Positions 10,905 to 23,278 of a stretch of DNA of 64,000 nt are shown one piece after another. Every line of letters begins with the position of its first letter. Positions within the stretch are counted from its first letter, which is position 1. Both the position numbers and the translations under genes were made by a program. Under the pieces are notes generated by a model, which did not search any database, had not been told where the DNA came from, and was given only the letters and a program-made list of their open reading frames with translations. Source of the stretch: Crocodylus rhombifer (taxonomy: Eukaryota > Chordata > Crocodylia > Crocodylidae); the NCBI GenBank assembly GCA_038503035.1, contig JAVSML010000029.1, positions 156,997 to 220,996 on the forward strand, read 5' to 3'.

Positions 10905-12120
10905 AGTGTAGAGAGTGAAAGTTGCCAGGATCAGGATTAGAACCGGTGGACTAAAAAGAAACTGGCTGAGGAACTGAGGCTTGGGGTTACTTAAGAGCAA
11001 GTGGCCCCAGGGTTACTTGAGGTTGCTGGTACAAGGGAAAGGGAAAAAAAAAAGGCTGATGGCAAGGAGGAGACAGCCAGGAAAGACAGAGACAGAAACC
11101 TGGGAGCTTGGTGCTGAAAACTGACACAGACAGCTGAGATATTGAGGGGTGGGGGAGCAGATAAGTGGTGGCAAGGAGGAGACAGCCAAGAAAGAAACTG
11201 AGGCAGAAACCTGGTTGCTCAGGTGAAAAATAAAAGGTAGCGGGGTTAAGACAGTGGCAAAGAAACAGGGGGTTTGCAGGAAGAGAGGAGCTCAGGATAG
11301 GTGTTGGAGGTGGCAGTGAGCCAGAAGCAGGAGAGGGAGAAATGAGACAGAAGTTAGAGGGGCGAGGAGCGGAGATTGGAGCAAGACCAAACCGTAGTAA
11401 AGCAAAACCCAACTTAGGGGTCCAAATAATAGGTTTATTAAACAGACAACATACTACACAGCCCCATGACGTTTCTCACACACACACACACACACTCACA
11501 ATGGCAGCAGGAGAAAGAGACTCAGTGGAAGGGTTGGAGTCCAGGTAGGGAAGAGAAACAGAGTCCAAGTTCTTGGTTGAAGAGGGGGTGGGGGGTGACA
11601 GCTACCTATCCAGGCTGGAAGGGGGAGGGAGGTCCTTGTCCAGTAGGTGTTGTCCAGAGGGGAGTTGCCGGCAGGGCCTCTAGTTGGATAGGTGGTGTGG
11701 CACGGTGCTGGTCCAGATGAAGAGGGTGCCCAAGGAGTCAGTCTTCACTAACCCTTTTATGGGGCAGATTACCTCTGATCTCCTATGGGGAGGGCCAGTC
11801 CAGGCAAGATTGGTTCTGTCCCAGAGGGCTCCAGGTGATCTCTACTGAGCATGTGCAGCCCTGGCACAATGGTGGGTTGCCTTATGTTTTGTTTCTTGAA
11901 AGCTGAGGGTGGTTTCAAGGGCTGGGTTATTGGTCCAGGTATTGGTGTTGATGGTTTGGTCATTCAGAGGGAGCTATTTTTAGACCTACTGCCATTGTCT
12001 CTCAAACACATTCATTCAGGAACCCTGTTACATAGGAGGGGTAGGTGTGAGTTATAGGTTACACAACTGGGCATGGGGATAAGATGGAGGCTTGACATTA
12101 CAAGATGGAAACTTGACATG
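10905..12120. repeat. Unclassified GC/purine-rich repeat region
   Basis: The block GGCAAGGAGGAGACAGCCA at about 11070 recurs at about 11169 with the same downstream AGAAACCTGG, making a local duplication with a spacing of about 100 bases. Further on, TAGGTTTATTAAACAGAC (about 11430) and AAGATGGAGGCTTGACATT with a diverged second copy (12082-12118) suggest a decayed retroelement, perhaps an LTR. I cannot name the family. A short CA run lies at 11477-11495. Confidence 0.35.
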
Positions 12121-14389
12121 ACTTATGCTAACTTAAATATATAGGCCTAAAACAGTAATCAAACAATATAAAAGCAGTAAAAAAAATCAATACAAAACGT
12201 AATAATTATCACTTATAAAACAGTAGATATCTACATCAAAATAGCAGGGCACTTAGTTGCAAAGAGGGGAGAGAAAAATAAAACTTACTACTTAAAATAA
12301 AATGTTAAAGCTTATCCTGAATCTTATCTTACTTATCTAGGGAATAGAGAGGGAGAGAAAAAGTCAGAAATGGTTGGGGAAAGGGAGGGAATGCATTTTA
12401 AAATAAATTTAAAAAAAGAAAAACTGGGGGGGTTTCTGCAATACAATGTAGGTTACCCCTATTTCACTGAGGTGTGAGCCACCTTGCATTTATCACAGAT
12501 GGAAGATGAGTATAGAAACAGTTCCCGGGAGCAGCAGATGCTCTCTAAGCAATATGCACTAATATAGGCGTCTGCTTCAAATACTTCTTTTAAAAGGGCA
12601 GTACTGCACTCTGTTCTACAATAAGGCTCTGAGCACACACTGCCTATGTCTTGAGAGTTTCTTTCAGTGGAATATATGCAAGGGCAAGCAATGGAAAAAG
12701 AAAGAGAAGTTATCAGTCAGTAGAGGTAACTAAGGTCCTTTGAGATGTTGTTCTTGTTTGCATTTCAGTACATGTCCTTTTCCCTCTCTAAACTATATTA
12801 ATGTACTAAAATATGTTTGGATAAGTGGTAAAAAAGGAACTGAAATGGTTGGTCCTGTATCACTAATGTGCTTCATTTAGTGCACAAGAATAGACAGAGC
12901 ACAAACAGAACAACCAGACCTGGTGGCAATTGCTCAGGTATCAAGGACAGGAAACGCACAAAGAGCAGAATGCAAACAGGGGCATTGCATCTCGAAGTTC
13001 TCTGGTGACTGGACTATCTCCAGACTGGCATCATGTCACTGTAGTGGTCTCTCAGACAAGCCATGCAGTTAAACTTTTTTATTTAATACTTTTCGGATAA
13101 AAATCAAAGAGAAAGAAAGAAACACTTCCATCCGTGAAGGTGATTTTCCATGCTCTTCTCTGATCTTTTTTTTTTAACGCCCCTTTTCTTCTGGTCCATC
13201 AGTGGATGTCACCATACATACTTGGAATAGATGTCTCAGTGACTGGCTTGCAACAGTTTTGCCTTTTAGGCACAAAGGTAAATTAAGGCTGATAGTTTAT
13301 TTGAAAATCGAAACAGTTAAGACTTCATGAGATTTGGCATAAAAAGATTTACAAAAATCCATATTTATCATATATATTGCACTTTCTTTGTCCCTTAATC
13401 TTATAACTATTAAAAAAGCAACAGAGTATGTCTGACAAAAAATGTTTATATTTATTTATAAAAAAAATATATAAATTGCTACGGTGTCTGAGCTAATTGC
13501 ATCTTTGATCCCTTCACAGCTGTCCTGAGGACCACCTCTTAGATCTCAGGTTTTTGGCCATTAGGAAGGAGAGAAGTGCTGGTTCCTGGCCCAGCAGGGG
13601 TGTGAATTCCTGTGAGTCACTGTGATATCTTAACAGGCTTGCCTTTATTTAATTTCACTCCTGTAGTCCTTCTTTCTTAGGAGCAATGACAGGCTTATTC
13701 AGTGACCAGTCAGCTTTCATAAAGCAAAGTATAATTTATTCAGAATAAAAGCTTCCTGAAGAAAACATTATAATCAATAAACAGAGCATACACATGTCCA
13801 AAAAGATTTTATATATGTTTAGTGTACAATGCAGTTATCCAGCTTCCACATGGCTGGCCCCAAGCCCCAAAAGCCTAGGATATAGGTTCCCCTTACCGTC
13901 TTAGTGGATTTCCCTACACTAAATTAGGAATTTAGGTCATTTATACTATGCTTGGGGGAAAAAATTGCACCACAGAATGGTATGCACAATAACCAGCATG
14001 CTAAGCAGGGAGCAGTCTAAAAGTTGCCCCCTGAGAGGGGGATCTCCGTTATAATGAGACCTGTTTTTAAATCCCTGCCTTCTCTAGGGCTTGGATATCT
14101 TACCAAGTACTATCAGAAGGCACCTTCCTCTGCTGGGGATTTTTTTCCCTTTCCTGAAGGTAGGAATCATGCCTTCCTTAACACGGTTAGAGGAGGAGAC
14201 GGTGGTGATAGTGCTTCCCCTCCCCTCATAGAAAATCGCAGTGGCTACAGCACTCTCCCAGGACAGAGACCTGCTTTCAATTCTGTGCTTTGCCTGAAAG
14301 GATTTGAAGTCATCAGTCTTTCTGAGTTCTTTGAAACAGGAGAATTGCTTTATTATTTTTCCATAGTGAAAAAATGAGTGAAAGCCAAG
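12121..14389. other. AT-rich stretch, no gene seen
   Basis: No coding support. The part from about 12780 to 13520 is free of recognisable repeats and has a mixed AT-rich texture of the kind seen in conserved non-coding DNA, but conservation cannot be judged from one sequence. Confidence 0.4.
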
Positions 14390-14459
14390 CCCCATTTTCC
14401 AAGGGAAGTATTGAGTCTATCAAGATAGGCCTTGGTTTTAAAAAGGCTAAGAACCACTG
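14390..14459. mobile_element. hAT terminal fragment (GGTTCTNA-type end)
   Basis: The sequence ends AAAAAGGCTAAGAACCACTG, which reads CAGTGGTTCTTAGCC on the other strand, a widespread hAT terminus and a match to the ends of 29441-29786. The opposite end was not found nearby. Confidence 0.55.
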
Positions 14460-14632
14460 CATTAAACTGAACTGTTTTTAACATCAACTCATCAAAATAA
14501 ACCACTCTACATTTCCTGGGAAAGCAGATGAAATTGCAGAAGGGAGGACTTGGTTTTAATTTACAGGACATAAAGGAAGCTGACGTTTTCTTTAGAAGAT
14601 CCCTTCCATTTAACTCTGCATTTTGCTTAAGC

Positions 14633-14992
14633 CAGGGCTGTCCAAGTGGCACCAGGCTCCACCTTCTATCACTCTGGCTGCACCAAGTCAGCACCCCCAG
14701 GCTTCCCTGACTCTTCAAAGGCTCCTCCAGGTTTTGCGTTCTGCGCTCACCCCAGGAAGCAGGAGGCATGGCATGGGGTGGTGCAGGGTCCTTGGAATAA
14801 GGCCATGCTGTACAGCGCACAGTGCAACAGTAAGGGGGAGAGCAGGGTTATTGCACTGAAGAGGGTGTTCATGTGATGTGTGGCTTGGGGTCCTGTAACC
14901 CCTCTACTTGTTCAGCCTGGAGGTGTGCAGCCCCTGTTAGTGCAGCCCACAGGACATACAATCCCCAGCTGCTTAGAAGCCAGGCAGCCCCA
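14633..14992. mobile_element. Non-autonomous hAT element, 7/8 TSD
   Basis: The left end is CAGGGCTGTCCAAG; the right end read in reverse is TGGGGCTGCCTGGC. Flanking 8-mers GCTTAAGC (14625-14632) and TCTTAAGC (14993-15000) differ at one position. The 360-base interior is GC-rich with no transposase motif. Confidence 0.65.
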
Positions 14993-15000
14993 TCTTAAGC

Positions 15001-16401
15001 TATAGTTCTCTCAGCAGTCAGAATGGCTGTGGATGAGATAATTTGAACAATGTTACCTCTCAACAGTGAGAAAGTACTGTGAAGTTTCTGCTGATTGTTT
15101 TAGATAATATAAGAGCTAGCAAACTGTTGCCAAAAGAGCTGTTACCAAGTTATAAGCAATATCATAATTTTGACAGGTGTGTTTTGACAGATGTAAACCC
15201 GTCTACAAAAATCCATAAATAATAATTATAATAAATAACCACTAGATACAATATGAAGTAGATATTAAGGCTGGTTATTATTCTCTGTACAAAATCTTCC
15301 ATATTTAGCAATTGCAAGACTGCCGTTGATCAGTTAAAAGGTATTTTAGAACATTTGGAACAATTTTTTTAAGAGATTGTTGAAATTTATAACCATTGCA
15401 AAATAGCCCCTATTTTTGCTACTACTGTTTTGAAAGCTATCCTTTTTTCCCCCTGTCATCAGGGTTTTATAATATTACAGTTTGAATGGGGTGTGAATTT
15501 GTGCATACCTAAAAAGAAACAAAGACCATTATTATTGAAAATGCTTACAAAGAGAACTAGTGGTTCTTTAATCATTCTATTCCATGAATACTGAGCAGTA
15601 TAGTACACTAAAAAGCTTGATATTTTGACTGAGACATAGCAGAACTTTAGTGCTCATAATACTCTTCTTTTACGGGGGTCATATTTCTGTCTAAGATATA
15701 TTAGCAGACTGTGCCAAGATTTAGCTTGTGCAGCTGCAGAAACTTGAATAGTTGCCTCTAGTGTACCAGATACAAAAAAATACTACATTAAATTTTGTGA
15801 ACTATAACAATTATGTAAGTTCATGATGTCTCTTTAAGAAAAGTGATTCAAATGAGCCCAATGAAGTCCCAACGAAGGTTCTGGTACTTATCACCTACTG
15901 AAAGTATCATCTGGCAGCCATTTCTAGGTGCCTTTATGGGGCAGAAGGTGCCACAGAAAATCTGTTCTCTGTATAGAAAGGAGCATGGAAACTAAATGGA
16001 GTCTGATAAGACTTTAGTTATAAGCTATTGATATCAATTCTAGGCCACAGATCTGAAAGGATTATTGAAAAGCGAAAAAGATTATGTGCTTTGTTATTGA
16101 GATATAAAAATGCTGATTTGGATCAACTTCACAACTTGCAATTTTGTTTCTGCAGCATTTTATCGCTTGCATGGTTATTGTGGATAGCTAATGCAAGATC
16201 TCAATAAAGAGAACCGAGTTACGATGTAGAATTTAAAGTGCTGGTATTGCTAGTGTGTCTGTCAGTTTACAAGTTGAGAAATGACATCTTAACAATGGCC
16301 TGAGTCCATTGTAGGCAATGATTTTATTTAGATTGAAAAATACGTAATTGAATGTATTATAGTTGAGACTCGGATTTTCATTTTCAAAGATAAAGAAAGT
16401 A
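15001..16401. other. AT-rich non-coding stretch
   Basis: No coding region or repeat boundary recognised. The last 400 bases (about 16000-16400) carry no visible repeat signature and are a reasonable place to test for conservation. Confidence 0.4.
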
Positions 16402-17275
16402 AAGCCAGGTGCAGACTTTGCACATAAACTGGTCTAAGTAATCAGAAACTGGTCTAAGCCTGTAACAGAACAGAAGTTCAGTGCACATAGACTGGTTTAA
16501 AAATGGCAGAACCTTGTCTAAGATGAATTTGGATCAATGTGGTATCAGACTTAATTGATCTTACATATTAGGTTTGACCAGTATATTGAACTTCTGTACC
16601 AGATCCCCTCTTTACTCAAGTTAGGTTGCAGTCCACCAGCATCCCAGGCTGCCTTGCAGGCCCCTGCTAACCCCTCCTCGAACACCAGAACTCAGCCTGC
16701 TCTGTCCCCAGCCCTGCCTCCTACCTCTGACCAGCTGTCAGCAGCAGATGGGGGGCAGGGAGAAATCTTGGCCTCTGTGTCCCTGTGTCTGTCTCCCTGC
16801 ATGACAGAGCAGCAAGAGGAAGGGGGACTTTCCCTCCCACCATGCCAGGCACAGACACAGCTGCGGCCAGGAAGCAGGGAGAGGGGAATGACAGCATTTG
16901 AAGGCCAGGTCCATATACGGGGGCCTTCATTCCCCGCTCTTCTGGCGCCCCAGCCAGCTTCTGTTCCCCCCCTTTCTGCTGCCTTGCCACCATGGCTGAC
17001 AGCCAGCTACTAGCAGGGCTGTGGCGAGGCACTGCACTGGCCAATCAGCGATGGCCAGCTGCCAGCTGCACTTGGTCTTCTCCAGCAGCCTTCTAGGAGA
17101 CATGCAAAAATGGCAATCTGCTGGCCTCAGCTGGTGCAGCCTGCCTCCCTCCCTGCCCACTAAAGGGCGAATTTGTGTTCTGTTCACTCCCAAACTAACC
17201 CAGTCTGCTTAGAGGAACCTGCATAAGTTAGTTTGAATCTGCATCAAACTTTTTGAATGGCTGTACCTAACCTAA
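16402..17275 (+). mobile_element. Five-member TIR family, long copy with GC-rich interior
   Basis: The left end is GCCAGGTGCAGACTTTGCAC; the right end, reverse-read, is TTAGGTACAGCCATTCAAAAA. Subterminal blocks AAACTGGTCTAAG and TAACAGAACAGAAGTTCAG match the other four copies. The interior (16620-17170) is GC-rich, holding a CCCAGCATCCCAGG-type stretch related to 39950 and 55810, and yields only chance frames. No transposase is present. The superfamily is uncertain, hAT being one possibility. Confidence 0.65.
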
Positions 17276-17949
17276 GTATCCAGTTCTCAGTGCAATCAAA
17301 TTCCCATAGTGTACTTTAAAAATGGCCACTTGAATTTTACAGATTTTCTATAATTGTAGGTTTCTATTGTATGATCTGAAAAAAATATATTTGTGAATAC
17401 TATGTTCCAAATATTTTGGGACAAGAATACTCAAGTTAATAAGCCATGTCCTGTTTGCTCTTGCATGGCTCATAGTTATTCCAGAGACCCAATACAATTT
17501 TACATAACATTGCTTAGCTTGAGTCTCTACCTTTAACTGCATGTGATTTAAGCTTATTCTGTCTTGCCATGGGAACACTTGTTTTTCACAGTTCTGCTGC
17601 ATGTGATCCCTTTGAAGTCCCTCCAGGTAGCTGAGCATTCAAAGGAGGTGATAAAGAAAACATAATAAAAACAGGACACACCTTTTTCAAAGATCAATCA
17701 GTTGCTAAAAAGATGTATTCCTAAGTATAAACGTCCCTTTGGTTTGGATGCAACTTATATCGGCCATACTGCTGAAACCAAGTATTAAATTATTCAATTA
17801 AAAGCCTGTTGAGAAGGAAGATAAAGCTCCTTCTCAGTAGGGAAAAATGTGAGTCTCCTTTTAAAAACAAAATGTATGATGTGTTAGACTTTGTTGAGTC
17901 TAATGAGTATAATGGACATTATTCAATGTGATAAACAGTGAAACTTCTT
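17276..17949. other. Non-coding spacer
   Basis: AT-rich with no gene recognised. Confidence 0.4.
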
Positions 17950-18360
17950 CGTAGCAGCTGGACAGCTGAAACAACAGGAGTCAGCACCCGAAGCACAGAC
18001 CATAGGCGAGGCCAGTCAGAAGTGAACTCTGTGTGTGCTGAGGCTTATTACTGAATGCAAACAAAGGGGACTGGGTATTGTTTTGGTTGGAGAAATCCAT
18101 GTGTCTGGGTGGGATCATCCAGATGCAGACAGAGAGGACAGAAGCAGAGACACCTGTAGTGTGACCCTGAGAGAAATCTGAGAGCAAGCTTTCCTTGCTA
18201 CCTGAAAGGAGGTTTATTGTAAGCAAGGAAACTGCCTGCTGTCTGATTCCTACTGTGCTCAGGAAAACAGGACTTTGTCTTCATTCTCTGTAAATAAACA
18301 GGATTACATCAAAGAATACCTGACTCCATCAGCAGTTTCTCATTCTAAAAGAAACAACTC
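17950..18360 (+). repeat. Possible solo LTR remnant
   Basis: The end of this block has an LTR-like arrangement: CTTTGTCTTCATTCTCTG, then an AATAAA polyadenylation signal at about 18294, and a further 60 bases ending TTTCTCA. An imperfect direct repeat around AGCAAGCTTTCCTTGC and GTAAGCAAGGAAACTGCC is also visible. I see no clear TG start or target duplication and no internal retroviral genes. Confidence 0.3.
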
Positions 18361-18515
18361 ATATGAGTCCAAATTTTGCCTGACCACTGGGCTACAAAGG
18401 TGCAACATTATTAAGAAACGAAACATTGTGTAGAATAACAGCATTGTTCCTAAGAGCAAGTCTACTCTGGACTGTAATAAATAATGTAGAGGGGCAGAAA
18501 ATACAGAGAATATAT

Positions 18516-18624
18516 AGGCTGAGTTTTCAAAGACTCATGAGGGAATTAGGCTCCTAAATCCAAATAAAATTCAAGGGGAGTTAGAAGCTTTACCTCCCTT
18601 ACGTCTCTTTGAAAAACCCAGCCT
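18516..18624. mobile_element. Short palindromic MITE
   Basis: AGGCTGAGTTTTCAAAGA at the left is mirrored by TCTTTGAAAAACCCAGCCT at the right, making a hairpin of about 109 bases. A related piece, AGGCTGAGATTTGTAAA, starts near 24649. No coding capacity. Confidence 0.6.
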
Positions 18625-19113
18625 TACTTTTATTACTTAAGGTAAAATAATGCTAAATTGCAGCTCTGGTATGGCCTTCTACAAAGGAAACTTCAGTGTC
18701 TTTTCCAGCTGTTCATCTCAAAGATTTTGATTTTCAGACAGGTACCTAGCCTCAACTCCTGCTGAAGTCAGAGAGTCAAAATTAGGCTTGAAGTGCTTAC
18801 ATAGATTCTGCTTTTGTCAGTATTGTGGATATTCATAATATTTTATATTGCCTTACCTAACTAGTCTTACAGCTGTATTTACACTGTTTCCTAGGCATCA
18901 TCTACCCATTTAAGGACTTTAGAGTGGAATTCTATTTCCCTTTATGTGTCTAAACAGCAGTGGTGTTTTTGCTACTTTCAGACAGGTAATAATGTCACTT
19001 CTTCTAAAATGTGGACATGTGTGCATGCATAGACTGAACTTGTCCAATACGCTATGTCCTGGCCAGGAAGGTACACAACTAAATGCATGCACTTATTCTA
19101 GACATGTAAGTGC
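18625..19113. other. Non-coding spacer
   Basis: AT-rich with no gene recognised. A diverged palindromic unit may lie around 18725-18790. Confidence 0.35.
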
Positions 19114-19121
19114 ACCTAAGT

Positions 19122-19776
19122 CAGGGGTAGGGAATTATTTTGGCTGGAGGGCCACTTAATGAGTTTTGGTCTCCTCGCAAAGGCCACACTCTTTCTCTCT
19201 CTTTCCTCCTCCCCAGAGCTGTAACACACCCCGATCCCCATCCTCTCCCTCTCTTTCTCCCTCTCTCTCCCCCACTCCTCAGTCTTTCCCTTCCTCTTCT
19301 TTCCCTCCCCAGAGCTGTATCCTCCCTTGCTCTCACTTGCTCTTTTCCTCCCTCCCTTCCCAGAACTGTAGCATGTCTTGATCCCCCTCTCTCCCTTCTC
19401 CCACAACTGCACAGAGCTGTACATGCTCCAATCCCCATCTCCAACCCAGAACCTGCCAGCCCAACCTGTAGTTTATACCAGTATCCGCTCAGCACAGCAG
19501 AAACAGCCTTGGGTGGGCTCCAATGTTAGCCATGAACACATCTGGCAGGTTCCAGGTGGAGATCAGGACGTCTGCCCAGGTCTACTGCAGACACCACCAT
19601 GTCAGCACGGGGTGGAAGCAGGACTGCTCACTGCTTGGCACTACGTCACAGCCAGGCTAGAGCCACCAGCCTCCCATGGCTTAGATCCCATGAGTTGGTA
19701 GCTACCCATCCGCAGGCCAGATCCAATCAGTTGGCAGGCTGCATCCAGCCCATGGGCCATATTTTGCCCACTCCTG
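19122..19776. mobile_element. Non-autonomous hAT element, 7/8 TSD
   Basis: The left end is CAGGGGTAGGGAATTATTTT; the right end reverse-read is CAGGAGTGGGCAAAATATGG. Flanking 8-mers ACCTAAGT (19114-19121) and ATCTAAGT (19777-19784) differ at one base. The interior holds a long pyrimidine-rich CT/CTCC tract (about 19190-19400) that gives chance open frames on both strands. A one-ended relative is at 9880-9946. Confidence 0.8.
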
Positions 19777-19889
19777 ATCTAAGTCATGAAAAAATAGCTA
19801 GCTACAACCCACAACTAACAGACATCAGAAAGCAGTCTTCCTATGTTTTAGCCCTAAGATGGAGTAGCAAGTGCACTTGCCCAGGAAGC

Positions 19890-19924
19890 TAGACACTCAG
19901 GTCCTAGGACACTCAGGTCCAAAG
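19890..19924 (+). repeat. Two-unit short tandem duplication
   Basis: GACACTCAGGTCC occurs twice in direct succession, separated by a few bases. Minor local slippage product. Confidence 0.6.
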
Positions 19925-20194
19925 CCCTCTACCTCCCCTGCAAGGGGTTTTAACCCTATGTTAACACCTGGTTACATTATCCAAGCTCCTCTCCAGTACT
20001 ACTTATTAAGCAAAGTGACTGCCTCCTGCATTTAAGTCATTGGATGAAAAGGACATAGAGTAGTATTGTGGACTAGTGTCTGCTTCTATAAAGAACAAAG
20101 CCCAGGCTAGAAAGCAGGGCCTCCTCTCAGCATCCACTGTACTGAGATGCACATCCTATAGCTTGCTGTCTTCCTCCTGGCCCAGTATCAAACT

Positions 20195-20386
20195 GGTACT
20201 GAAGTTTGACGCTCCAGTCTAGCCTAAATCAATTAAGTTTGAGTGCATATCAATCGAGTTTGTTCTTAGATCAGGTTCTGCCATTATTAAACCAGTCTAT
20301 GTGCACTGAACTTCTGCTCTGTAACAGGTCTGGACCTGTTTCCAATCACTGACTGGTTTATGCTTAATATCTGTACCTGGCCAATG
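20195..20386 (-). mobile_element. Copy of five-member TIR family (end fragment)
   Basis: On the minus strand it starts TTGGCCAGGTACAGATATTA and carries CAGAAGTTCAGTGCACATAG, ACTGGTTTAA and TAATGGCAGAACC in the same order as 16402, 39740 and 55582. The other terminus is missing. Confidence 0.65.
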
Positions 20387-22629
20387 TAATTAAGGTCTCT
20401 TAACCCAGTGGGATTTTGTCTCCCTTGTTTGTTTTGCAGGTTGTATTCCTGGTATCTCTGAAGTTTCAGCTTACAATTTTACTTCACTTTTCTGTGTTCC
20501 ATAAAGCTCCTAACTGATTTTTAATTTATGGGTCATTCTTATGCAGGATTTACAGTATCTTAATGCAATAACTCAAAAAATTGAACTGATCATATTTTTT
20601 ACTTTAGCTGTGAAATAATTAGTTATTTTTGTATTTCAAATATCACTGAATAACTTGATTTCTATTCAGATTTTCATACCAATGTCAGTTTGAGAAAAAA
20701 AGGGTGTCCGTACTGTTCACAACTCAAAGTTACTGGGGATTGTGCCTCTGGCAGGGGTAGTACTGGTGCCCACTTTACCAAGTGATGAGCAGGACACCTC
20801 TTTATACTACCACAACCCTCAGAAAGTATTTTGGATAATGGAGGCATAGGTTTGGCTTCTGGGAGGCAGTGCACATCTTGCGTCTCCTCTCCTGAGGTAA
20901 CATTTCTGAGTGTTGTAAGACATTACAGGCACTTCGCAAAGATTTAACTAGGATAAAGGTATTTCTTTAGACTGACGCCTCCACTTCTGCTTTCCAAGGA
21001 GGGATGAAAGTCAAGGGGTAAAGGTAATGGGCACACTGCTTTTGACAAGCTGAAAGTTGGGGTGGAATATGACTTTACCTTTTCCCTATCAACTCGGTTA
21101 CATAGTTGTGCCTTTTGCCCAATTAGCCCCTGACTTCCATAGCTGGAAGTGCTCCCTTGGTGTTGGAACACCCCTCATCTGTAAAGCATCTTTTCTTCAT
21201 AGACAATCTGTCCCAGGTTCTTCCATGAATCCTTGAGTTTAATGACTGTGAGGAGGCAACCCTGGAAGTATTCCAAGACATTTCAGACAGAACTCAGAGA
21301 GAGATTAGCATGTTTGGTGGAAAACTCCTCAGCCAGTAGTGTGACAGATGCTGAACTTTGAAAATTAGGCCTATCCTGCCACTGCATTTTTGTGTATTAA
21401 GAAATTATAAAGCACGCTCTTGTATTTTTTTTCAATAAGGCTTCACTCTTATTAAATAATTTTGAAAGCTTTGGGGGAAGGAAGAAATTGTGACCAGCAT
21501 TCTTATAGCTCTTGTTCTGTCTGCTTAAATGTAGCTTCTTTTAAACGAGGCTACATGTGCAGCCTAATACATTAATTGTGAACACATACCATCTGTGGAC
21601 TACTTGCAGGCACTGATGCACAGCACAAACACTGTCACACATTATTTCATATTGTTACAAGCTGACCCAATTTAACCCATAATCTGCTTGAATAAACTAT
21701 TGCATACAAGACATGTCACAGGTGTCAGAGTGTCACCTGTGCTTTGTTGCACATATCAACCCCGATAGTGTCAGTAGTAAATCCTCAATGTGTAGATCAC
21801 AGTTGAGTTCCTTCCACCTTTTTAGATGCCTTAAGAGCCAGTGCTCAGATACATATTTTAAAGGCTCCTGTACTAGAAACAAAGTGTTTAAAGTTTATAA
21901 ATTGACTGCCTCTTCAGAGCAATCTATGTTGATGAATTCAGCATGAAGACAGTATGGAATATAGGATGTTCTGCAGCTGGTGGTAATGCATGGGCAATGT
22001 ACTTAGACAAATATAGGAGAAGGGTATATTTTCCCTATACAGGATACCACACTTTTCCCAGTGCTTTGTTGTCCAGATATTTTCCAGAAATCATGTTTAC
22101 TCTTCTTAGATTTTGTAATGTTTTAGATATATGCCTTGTTTTTATCAGCTAGGCTGTTCTTTATGTTGCATTTTAACTTGCTGTGTTGCTATTTTACCTC
22201 ATCAGTTTCCATGATGAAGAATGGGGAGTTGCTTGGTACAAAGGAAAAACTCTTGGACATGTTACAAAAGAGGTCTTCACAGTTATCAGGGGAATGAATT
22301 AAATAAAAACATAAGAATTGGTGCACTAATTCATCTTAAGAGTAAGGAGAAAGGTCTGATTTCAAGCACTTAACTCTGAAAAGACTGGGTTAAGGCTACT
22401 CTTGAGAGACAAATGTGACATACACGTTAAGTAAAATCAACCTCTGGATGCAAAAATACAGCATAGCTACAATGGTATCATACAGAAGGAGGCTTCTCAT
22501 TAGTTTACTTGGCAACGCTGCAGTGTATGTGTATGGATAATATAGGTTCCAGTTTTTCTTAGCCAAGGCAAAGTGCAGGTCTCACAAATAGACAAAATGG
22601 GTCGCGAAGAAAATGGAGAATGTTAATCA
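20387..22629. other. AT-rich non-coding stretch
   Basis: No supportable gene. Two small adjacent open frames (21713-21946, 21943-22152) show no family motif and I treat them as chance. Confidence 0.45.
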
Positions 22630-23278
22630 GAGTGCATCTGCACGTGCATTTGCTGCGGCACCAGTTTACTCACAAGTAAATAATTTGCAAGTAAAAGGTA
22701 CCAGGTAGGTGTCTACATGTGAAGAGAAGTGGTAGCAGATTTGCTGCCAATCTGCTCCTACTTTCTAGAGCTCTGCAATGGGTCCCTGCTGCTACTGGGG
22801 GAAGCTCCAGGCTCCGGTTGGCAGCCCTCTTCACTGCTTTTTGGCCAGCCACTTCCCTAACCAGGAGCAGTGTGCGCAGAGCAGGGACAGTACATGGTAG
22901 TACTCTCCTCACCGCCTGTGCCTCCCCACACTATGGCTGTTCCTGCCCATGTCCCTGGGAGCAATGACCAGTGCCCTGCACTCCTGCTAGCCACCACACT
23001 GGCTCTGCTGGCCCACCACAGTGACTACCACTTGACCCACAGCCGTCTCACCCCTCCTGGTTCCCTCACATTCAGCGAAAACCTGTCTGCCCACCATGTG
23101 ACGTCCCAGGGTTGATGCCATGCACCTGCAACCTCAACCCCATCCACCTGGCTGGACCCCACCAAGGACACTGATGACAGGCTCCAGGATGCCACCTCAA
23201 TGCCCACCCTCACTCTCCTGGGCCTCCAGCCAGGACTTGTTGTGATACATCATCCAGCACACCTGGGATAATGAGCAG

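Noticed and set aside
14024..14395. 117- and 103-codon frames on opposite strands
   Set aside because: Mutually antisense, no motifs, and next to a hAT terminus.
19116..19529. Overlapping Leu/Pro/Ser-rich and Arg/Glu/Gly-rich frames
   Set aside because: They are products of the CT-rich tract in the hAT element.
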